From assembly GCA_003439945.1 (NCBI GenBank), contig QVRM01000443.1, positions 18,764 to 82,763 of the forward strand: 64,000 nt of DNA, in the 5' to 3' direction. The notes beneath the pieces are model-generated. The model was not told the DNA's origin, did not search any database, and saw only the letters and a program-made list of their open reading frames with translations. The stretch is from Dermanyssus gallinae. Lineage: Eukaryota; Arthropoda; Arachnida; Mesostigmata; Dermanyssidae. Shown here one piece after another: positions 56,860 through 64,000 of this stretch. The position numbers were made by a program, and so were the translations under genes. How positions within the stretch are numbered: the first letter of the stretch is position 1; each line of letters starts with the position of its first letter.

Positions 56860-57215
56860 TGAGTAGTAATGAACTTCGACAACCTCACGGGGTCAGAGCA
56901 ATTCACGCAATGCAAGCCGACAGGTCTAACAAATTTGCTGCAAACTCGTCTCAACTATTCAGTATCATCAACCAGGTTATATCTAAGGTGTGACTATACA
57001 GGTATGAACAGCAAACTCTGCACGCAAGGATTGGCATCGAGGAAACACGTTTTTGCACAAGTTTCCCTACGCTGTCACGGTAAGTTGTACAATATATTCA
57101 TAGCAAACCTGGTAAGTGCCACGTTTGGGATGGCGGTTCTTAATGTCTTGTACATGTTGAACATACAACAGCATGCCAACAGCAATCAGTGACACATTCC
57201 TAGTGGAGAGGGAGG
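56860..57215 (+). repeat. Tandemly duplicated exon-like segment, copy 2
   Basis: Open from 56869. Reads RLNYSVSSTRLYLRCDYTG and then meets CACGGTAAGTTG at about 57075, which could be a 5' splice site. The homology with 56090-56380 is visible in the C-x-Y-x-G pattern and the later ATTTGGGATGG block. The protein family is unknown. Confidence 0.4.
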
Positions 57216-57266
57216 CTCTGAAAAATAGACCACCAATTTTTGTCATGACGACACAAATCTCTCCTG

Positions 57267-57329
57267 CACCAGTGACTAAGATTCCTACACCAGTGACTAA
57301 GATTCCTACACCAGTGACTACGATACAAC
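57267..57329. repeat. 21-base minisatellite, three units
   Basis: CACCAGTGACTAAGATTCCT plus A, repeated head to tail; the third unit is altered at its end. Confidence 0.9.
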
Positions 57330-57479
57330 GATATCTTCTGGGGAGCGGTCGACGTTGCCAATGGATGGCTATGGTTGATATTTTCGAACTTGAAACGTAG
57401 TTTTTGGCAAACATGCGTCATCTCGCAAGGTTTAAAGTTGCGCAAAGCGAAATATAACCATAACCGCGAACATCAAATC

Positions 57480-57504
57480 ATATATATATATATATATAGA
57501 TATA
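57480..57504. repeat. (TA)n microsatellite
   Basis: Short TA repeat with a GATATA end. The following 550 bp (to about 58067) hold nothing I recognise. Confidence 0.7.
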
Positions 57505-58067
57505 GTGTTTGCAAAATTGTCTGGTATCTTTAAAATAACATCAAGACGAGAATTTTTATATATTTTAAAATGTATTCATATCTAAGTCGTTTTTATCAAT
57601 ATGATTATCCTGGTAAAATGCATGATGCACACTGGGCATCGTTACCAAACCATGGTAGTGTAGGATTCACACACCCATTTAAATTCAGCCGCGGTCTTTG
57701 GCCCTTGTCGGGGTGGCCGCAATGCTGACTGCTCAAAATTACTTCACCTGGCCACTTTAAATTGCCTAAAACTGTTGGACTTCGTGCGGCGGGTATTTTC
57801 GCTTCTGAGACAACATCTGCAAGTCTTCTCACTATAAACCAGCATTAATAATCTTTAGGGAGCATCTCTACAAGGGCTTGACATGTCAGGGAACTCCTCG
57901 GTCTTAGGTTCCGAGACAGTAGCTCTCACCGAGGTTGCACATGTGGCATTAGGGGAAGTCAGCTTGACCAATGCGGTGTACGTATTGCTGAAAGTAGCCA
58001 CCATTATCCGCATGGTGCTCTAAAGCCCTTCAGAGGACTATTTGCAGTGCTTTTTTGTAAGTAATCA

Positions 58068-58240
58068 TTTTGTTTGCGGTTGGCTGCCATCTACTGAAGT
58101 GTCGCCGGTTCGATCCTTCTTGTAGATCGAATTTATTTTGGGCAATGCTCAATGAGAGTGAATGATAAACTATACCGCCTATGAGAGTCAGCGACCACGC
58201 TGCTGCCACAAGGACTGTTGGGGAAACGCTAAATATCTTA
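58068..58240 (+). repeat. SINE-like repeat D, longest copy
   Basis: Includes GTTGGCTGCCATCTACTGAA, B-box-like CGGTTCGATCC, GGCAATGCTCAATGAGAGTG, GAGAGTCAGCGACCACGCTG and CTGCCACAAGGACTGTTGGG. The last blocks match, in reverse complement, 17232-17340 and 48421-48500. Confidence 0.6.
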
Positions 58241-58312
58241 GCATGTCCTCTTACGCTGCCGCTCTAAGCGCCCTTGTTGGTAAAGGGTGACGAGCAAATA
58301 ATAAATCTATCT

Positions 58313-58332
58313 AATATATATATATATATATT
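58313..58332. repeat. (TA)n microsatellite
   Basis: Adjoins the 3' end of SINE B copy 4. Confidence 0.8.
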
Positions 58333-58528
58333 TTTTTTTAAGATTTTCCGTGAGGTTATTGCCTGTGTACGGTTTTTTCATGTCATGGCGAATTTTAATC
58401 ACTTCGGCATTTACCTTGTCTAAATTGGAAACCACGCAAACCAATTTAAGAGTAGGCCGGTCTTAGTCTCGAACCCAGTCCTCCCAAATGCAAGACAACG
58501 GCTTTGCCACTGAACCACCTTGCTCGGT
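58333..58528 (-). repeat. tRNA-derived SINE, family B, copy 4
   Basis: On the minus strand: ACCGAGCAAGGTGGTTCAGT, B box GGGTTCGAGAC, shared TTTAGACAAGGTAAATGCC and GTACACAGGCAATAACC. It is bounded by (TA)n on both sides (58313-58332 and about 58527-58550). Confidence 0.78.
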
Positions 58529-58977
58529 ATATATATATATATATATATATGCAGGCATTTCAAAAGTGGGAATCCCCACGGGCTAGGGGAGTCGGGAAAG
58601 TGCAAGTATACAAAAAATGCCAAACCACCACTTTGATATGGTTTTCACGCTCATGGTTGTTGATGCACCCCAGCGTCAGCAACGGCTTTTGATGTTCTTT
58701 CTGGAAAATGCAAATTTTGCTCAGCGAGCTACAGACGACAGTAAATGATGGTTACGTTTGATGAAATCAGAATGACACTCATCACTACCACCGTCACGTT
58801 AATCATTATCATCATCACCACAATCATTTCTACTACCAGTTGTACCTGTTGTGGTAATATTAGCAGCAGTGTTAACACGCGTTGGTGCAATACACAGCAG
58901 TAACTTCAATAAAACGTATTGCGTAGCATAATCATGTCATAGTACAAAAGACAACATGAACAACAATTTCCAGGCAT

Positions 58978-59050
58978 GTCATGCAATGATCTGTAGTCAC
59001 AGCCATGCAATGGTTTGTAGTCACAGTCACAGCCATGCAGTGATTTGTAG
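58978..59050. repeat. Minisatellite, three units of about 24 bases
   Basis: CATGCAATGATCTGTAGTCA CAGC-type units, the second with an extra CAGTCA. The region also lies between ATC-rich and (GTT)n simple repeats. Confidence 0.75.
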
Positions 59051-59076
59051 GCCGTTTTGTAGTCGCTGACCGCGAA

Positions 59077-59199
59077 GTGATATTGTTGTTGTTGCTGTTG
59101 TTGTTGTTGTTTTTGTTGCTGTTGTTGTGTCCAACACAAAAAGCCACACAGAAACACAGTCAGCACATCGAGTACCTTGTTCCCTCTCTCTCTCTATAT

Positions 59200-59262
<63 letters not shown>
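59077..59262. repeat. Simple-repeat cluster: (GTT)n, (CT)n, (TA)n
   Basis: (GTT)n at about 59083-59128, (CT)n at about 59185-59231, (TA)n at about 59232-59262. Confidence 0.9.
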
Positions 59263-59267
<5 letters not shown>

Positions 59268-60540
59268 CATATTTTGCTATCTCTATCTATCTCTGTCTCG
59301 CTCGTCCGCCTTCTACCTATATCTCACTTCTCCCTACAATATTTTTCCTTCATTTTTCCCTTTTTCCCACTGCGCCGTTGTGTCATCGCCGTCGTCCTAC
59401 TATTCGGTCTGCCTCATTCTTCGCTCCCCGTTCATGTATGCAACTGCTGCTGCTGCTGCCGCATGTTGCAACTAATGCGGTGACTCTATCACGCCTGATT
59501 GATGTAGTAAGCCTGCAACACGGATACCCGACGAAACACTGGCACACACACACTGTCGACACGCAGACGCCATCGGTGGTGGTTCTTACACGGGTTGGTC
59601 GCGCGGTCAATCGGTTTGCTGGCTGGCTGGTTGCTTGCTGGTTGCTTGGTTGGTGGTGGTGGATGCGGTTTTCTGGCAAGAAAGGAGTGATTGTTGCTGG
59701 CCACATACGATGCGGCCACAATGCGTCAGTCAACAGCGCTATACAATTGCGAACACTGACACCGCTAAACATGGCGACGCGGCGGCGACGCCGGGTGCAA
59801 GCAACACCTTTCAGACGACGACGACGGTGACCACATGTTGCAAGCTGAAAGAAGTAGCAACGACCTTGCCATGTAAGCAAGTCAGCTCTGCTTCCAGCAT
59901 ACGGCCCATTGTAGTAGTATTTATTGTCATAGTAGTAGTAGTGATCATAGTAGTAGTAGCAGTAGTAGTAGTGGTATAGTAGTAAAAATAATCATATTCG
60001 TAGTAAAAGTCGTCGTACCGTCAGAGTAATGATTAGACAGCAGTAGCAGATCAATGATTGACACTTGGCGCGCGCATGACACTTTTCACTGGCATGCACA
60101 CCTCGCGCCTCGCCGGCAAAAGGCGTCGGGCTTCCTTCTTTTTCCCCCGAATTCGATAGTTGATGACGCACGCACCACCCACCACCCACAACCACCACCA
60201 CCACCATTCACCAACCAGTCAAATGAGTCAAAGCAAAGTTTTCGCAAACCAAACGGGTAGCACAGTACGTATGGGTCGCGTTGGACTTCCAGACTTCGTG
60301 GCGCTTTGTCCACAAGTCACAAATACACTGTGCAATGCTGTACGCTCGGTTCATGGCCTCAGATAGAGCAGTACGCAGTAACAGCGCACAGCCCGACACG
60401 TGAACGTCGAAAACTGCCCCGAGGCAGACGACTCCTGCCTACACCGAAATAGAAAAGGCTTTCAGTATAATAACGCTAATAATAATAGTTATTATTATTG
60501 TTAATATTATTATTATTATTATAGTCGCTCCTGTCATTCG
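59263..60540. other. No recognised gene
   Basis: Several long overlapping frames exist but are low-complexity and mutually inconsistent. (TAG)n-like repeats occupy about 59910-59985 and (AAT)n about 60468-60522. Confidence 0.45.
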
Positions 60541-61235
60541 CTTATGTGGTACTTCAACTGCCACTTCGTACCTTGTCGTCAATCTCTTTGGCAGCGACTG
60601 TCCGATCGAACCTCCGTGCATTTCGCGATGGCTGGCGTTTTGAGTATCGCGTAGGAGGTATTAGAAGAGCCAGAACGGATCCGTGCGACTCGCCTGAGGA
60701 CTCGGCACGCCGCGTTTCGAGCAAGCTATCTGAGGGAGACGTTTCCGGGGCGGCCCGACTATTATGCTCTACCGACTCATTTGCCTCGGGGGACGGAGTC
60801 CTAGCTTCGCTTGCCACCAAGCACCCACCTGCTCCGCCGCACTTGGCTTTTCCTGCCCCTCCTGACTTGATGTCGCAGCATCAAACCTCAGTCGATGACG
60901 TCTTGGGAGCTGTAGCCGGCTTTCGTCCGCTGGTCCTGACGGTCTCCGCCCGCGCCATCTAAAGGATCTCCTTTCTCCCGGGATCGGACCGGTGGCCGGG
61001 AGACTGGCCGCATCACTCGCCAGAGTGATGAACGTCCTGAGATGGGGCCGACTGCCGGCTGAGGTCAGGGCGATCGTGTTCGGCGCCAACCTATTCGCAC
61101 TGCGCAAAAAAGACGCATCAATTCGCCCCATTGCCTGCTCTCTTACGTTACGGAGGATCGCAGCAAAGATAGCCTGCCGCGAGGCCAAAGAACTTATTAT
61201 GGAACTAACTTGGCCCGCACCAGCTGGGATTTGGC

Positions 61236-61568
61236 ATGGCGGGCGGAACGGAGACTGTCGTACATGCAGCAAGAGCCTTTATGCAATCAAGTCCCCCCGG
61301 TACGGCACTCCTGAAGTTGGATTTTCGCAATGCATTCAACACCATCCGTAGGGATCACCTCCTTCGTGCGGTTCGGGATACAGTCCCGGAACTCTTCACC
61401 TTAGTAGAACAAGCGTACAAAGAGCCATCCGTCCTGTTGTTTGGCGCCGAGACGTTATTTTCGGCATCGGGCATACAGCAGGGGGACCCCTTGGGACCGG
61501 CCCTATTTAGCCTGGGGATACGTGAGCTGGTTAACTCTGTTCAAGGCCATTCAACGCTTGGTACCTAG
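61236..61568 (+). pseudogene. RLE-LINE: RT palm block
   Basis: 110 codons with LDFRNAFN (first catalytic Asp) and GIQQGDPLGPALF. The frame ends at a TAG produced by a shift; the alternative frame reads WYLDDGTLGG directly, giving the YLDD catalytic motif. Confidence 0.75.
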
Positions 61569-61591
61569 ACGATGGCACACTTGGTGGACCG

Positions 61592-62395
61592 ATGGTGGAC
61601 TTGCTCGATGAGATGCGCAGAGTCCTTGCTTTCGAGGCAGTCAGTGGTCTGGTGCTGAACACGGCCAAATGCGAGGTGTTCGCTCCGGGGACAGACCCAG
61701 ACGATCCCTCATTGAGGGCCTTGCTCGAGCTGCTACCGGGGTGTAGAGTCGTGGCTGACCACGAAATAAACCTTCTTGGCGCACCGGTTCTGCCCTCTGC
61801 GCTGCCGGGACAACTCGACCCCTTGATGGACAGATTGTGGGCGATGCAGGAACGTCTACTGCTTGTTGGAGCCCACCAGGGACTCTACCTGCTTCGCTCG
61901 TCGTTCTCCGCGTGCCGCATCGTACATATTTTACGGTCCATAGACTGCTCAGGCGATTTGAACCATCTTCTCCAACCATTCGACGACCAGGTGGTGGAGG
62001 CCCTACAGACAGTGCTGAGTCTAAACTTACGACCACGAGAGGTGCGCCAGGCGGCCCTCCCCACGTCCATGGGCGGCCTTGGTCTCCCCTCAGCTCGATC
62101 CTTGGCGGGCCCGGCCGTGGCTGCCTGGATGCATGCTACGTCGGATAATGTCCAGCGCCTGCTCCCGCCGGCGGCTCAGGCAATGTTCGAGGCGGCTCGT
62201 GACGATATAGCGACTGGACTTCAAGCTTCATCGCCTGGTCCCGACAGACTAGCCTGCCAGAGGGCCTGGGCCGAGAAGGCTCACGAAGCTTCGCTTAGTT
62301 CGCTGCTTGAAGAATGCAGGGATGACCAGGACAAGGCACGCCTCTGCTGTCGCTCGCCCAGGAGCAAGCGACTGGTTGCATGCGCTACCCGCTGA
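61592..62395 (+). pseudogene. RLE-LINE: thumb and linker block
   Basis: 267 codons: VSGLVLNTAKCEVFAPG (RT-thumb boundary), INLLGAPVLP, LLRSSFSACRIVHILR, ALPTSMGGLGLPSA. The last is also seen at 8200 in the minus-strand RLE fragment as LPIAEGGLGIRSA. Confidence 0.75.
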
Positions 62396-63080
62396 CTCAC
62401 TGGGTACCCGCCTTGATGACCAATCCACCCGGATATGCGTTGGCCTTAGATTGGGGGCTGATTTGGTTGAGCCACACAGATGCTCTTGTGGCGAGCCCGT
62501 TGGGCGACTCGCCAGACACGGCCTGTCTTGCGCTCACGCAGCGGGCCGGCGCCCAAGACACACTGCCCTCAATGAAATGCTTGCAAGATCGCTGCGGAGG
62601 GCGGGGATTCCGTGCGTCCTGGAACCACCTGGGCTTTCAAAAGACGACGGTAAGCGCCCCGACGGTATGACTTTGATACCCTTCTATAAGGGTCGTTCCC
62701 TGGTGTGGGATGCGACGGTGACCGACTCTCTGACCCCTTCCCTTGTCGGTCCCGGCGCGTCCCGCCCGGGGACTGCCGTTACGCGAGCTGAGACCTCAAA
62801 GATGAGAAAGTATGCGGACCTAAGTCGGGCGCACCACTTTTCGCCATTCGCGTTCGAGACGATGGGTGGCCCTGGGCCCCTCACGGTAACATTGATCTCT
62901 CGGGTTGGCGACGCATTACGGCAGGCGACAATGGACAAGAGGGCGCACGCCTTCTTCTCCCAGCGACTGTCCCTGGAGATCCAAAGAGGTAACGCGACCT
63001 CAGTGCTCGGAACTATGAGAGGCTGGATGGACCCGGACCTTCGTGCCAGGGGGGCGGGCAGGACTTCCTCACGGGCATGA
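62307..63080 (+). pseudogene. RLE-LINE: restriction-like endonuclease block
   Basis: 257 codons. The zinc-knuckle is CSCGEPVGRLARHGLSC. The nuclease core has RPDG followed by WDATV, and a C-terminal block ETMGGPGPLTVTLI, RLSLEIQRGNATSVLGT. All catalytic residues expected of this domain are present. Confidence 0.75.
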
Positions 63081-63179
63081 GCGATAGAGCGACTACGGCG
63101 CGCAGAAGGAGCAACTAGGTCGACGAGCAGCAACGCCGTGAAGAATTTTATATATTCTTCTAAATTATAATGAAATTAT

Positions 63180-63785
63180 TATTATTAATATTATTATTTC
63201 CCTATAATTGTGGGACCCAAACGTGTACCCGCGTAGGCTCACCCCCCCCCCCCTTTTCAATCCATAGAGCCGATGATAGTGACGGCGTTCCCCCTACACA
63301 CTGCGAGCGAGAGTTGCTGACGCAGAAACTCGCTTTCGCGTTGGTCACCCGTGTTAGCACTAATTTTGATACCTAGGTCTTTGAGGAGGATACTTGTGCT
63401 CTTGCTGATTGGGCCCATTGTTTCCATAGCGACGGGTACGAAGTGATATCTCCTCCCCAAATCAGAGTATTTGCGTTTCTTTGCGATCTCGGCAGCAACC
63501 CACCCTGACCTGATGGCGCTGTGCATCAAGTATGACGGAGCCACTGCACATAATACCGTGGCATCCCATACCAGACATTTGCCCTTGGGCCATGGCGGGA
63601 TGGTGACGCCGTCTGATCTTTTGTCGTCTTCGAGGCCCAACCTGGGCTCTAGGGTGCTTGGTATGCCGGCTCTACGAAGAGCCTTCTTTAGGATCGCGTT
63701 GATTTCCGCGTGTCTGGGAATCCTACCAGGGCTTTTAGTGCAGCTCAAAGGGTGCAGTCCGTCCTTATCCACTGTTTTTCCACAC
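63180..63785 (-). mobile_element. Second RLE-type LINE, 3' fragment
   Basis: Minus-strand open block from 63772 to 63257: DKDGLHPLSCTKSPGRIPRH, RRAGIPSTLEPRLGLEDDKR, SDGVTIPPW (the RPD motif has become RSD) and VWDATV, ending with AVCRGNAVTIIGSMD. It belongs to the same subfamily as 7200-8332. It abuts the plus-strand RLE element tail to tail; a run of C (63242-63253) and a TTA-rich stretch (63175-63200) separate them. Confidence 0.72.
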
Positions 63786-63789
63786 GCCT

Positions 63790-64000
63790 TTCACTCGTAT
63801 TATTATTATTTGCTGGAAACACCCGTATACGACATCATCACGCGTAACGAACAAGTTCCGGAGACTTGAGAAGCGTCATATCCAATGATACCAGGCATAT
63901 AGCAGGCGAACACCCCTATGTCCCGTGAGGCTGAAATCAAGTTATCAGCAGGTTGTCAGCAGGCCTACGTAGCGCCCCCTCTTGCGGGTACTACGAACCT
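63790..64000. other. No recognised content
   Basis: The last 210 bp contain no supported feature. Confidence 0.45.

Larger units (their letters stand above)
60546..63160 (+). mobile_element. RLE-type non-LTR retrotransposon (near-complete ORF, degenerate)
   Basis: The GC content is clearly higher than the surroundings. In order: an N-terminal block (KLSEGDVSGAARLL, LATKHPPAP), PDGLRPRHLKDLLSPG (about 60935-60980), LRRIAAKIA, a GGTETVVHAARAF block, LKLDFRNAFNTIRRDHLL, GIQQGDPLGPALFSLGIREL, WYLDDGTLGG (about 61560-61590), LVLNTAKCEVF, ALPTSMGGLGLPSA, then a CSCG-x-HGLSC zinc-knuckle, GKRPDGMTLIPF and WDATV of the restriction-like endonuclease. At least four frameshifts (near 60930, 61240, 61540 and 62330) break it. 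Catalytic motifs are intact. Clade placement beyond RLE-bearing is uncertain. Confidence 0.78.

Noticed and set aside
59177..59830. 217-codon open frame
   Set aside because: Begins in (CT)n/(TA)n simple repeat, ends in an Arg run, and has three rivals in other frames; no domain or codon signal.
1..64000. CRISPR array, operons, phage or bacterial contamination
   Set aside because: No spaced direct repeats of CRISPR type, no Shine-Dalgarno-led gene strings, and the gene structure is eukaryotic throughout.

Overview
This is nuclear genomic DNA of an arthropod, most likely a chelicerate (tick or mite); the species is not identifiable from the sequence alone. The reasons are intron-containing cuticle-protein-like genes with TATA promoters and AATAAA signals, tRNA-derived SINEs with pol III A and B boxes, and heavy decay by several kinds of non-LTR retrotransposon (APE-type CR1/Jockey-like, R1-like, and restriction-like-endonuclease types). 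(TA)n, (TTA)n and (CAA)n microsatellites are abundant. No operons, bacterial genes, CRISPR arrays or viral genes were seen.

The real gene content I can support is one family of five minus-strand genes. Four are close tandem paralogs (CDS 468-1381, 9570-10471, 14300-15273, 22290-23271) encoding secreted proteins of 186-210 residues built from Gly-Tyr-Gly-His and Ala-Ala-Pro-Val repeats. A fifth, diverged Thr/Ala-rich relative lies at 38554-39732. All five have the same unusual structure: a coding first exon of only nine bases (Met-Phe-Ala or Met-Leu-Ala), a GT-AG intron, then one long exon that starts inside the signal peptide. The four close copies share a TATA box, a short 5'UTR, a promoter-proximal GC-rich block and a polyadenylation signal about 40 bases after the stop.

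Layout. 1-3469: gene 1 and its upstream flank. 3595-9180: an RT relic, a CR1-like LINE ending in (TTA)n, a minus-strand RLE-LINE 3' fragment inside the (TTA)n tract, and an RT-bearing spacer. 9180-11017: gene 2. 11018-13915: a second copy of the LINE and spacer. 13915-18966: gene 3 and its flank, interrupted by LINE relics. 22060-23470: gene 4. 24-37 kb: LINE and SINE relics, one foldback element, several hairpins and a second CR1-like LINE (33.1-35.3 kb). 38.3-39.9 kb: gene 5. 40-60 kb: mostly non-coding, with SINEs, an R1-like LINE (49.1-51.0 kb), and many trinucleotide and TA repeats. 60.5-63.8 kb: two RLE-type LINEs lying tail to tail.

The most informative structure is the history of the array. 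Gene 2 matches gene 3 in its 3' flank, coding exon and intron but matches gene 1 from exon 1 outward, so it looks like the hybrid product of unequal crossing-over between genes 1 and 3. That event also explains why the LINE-containing spacer is present twice. I did not find a convincing undescribed enzymatic or defence system.
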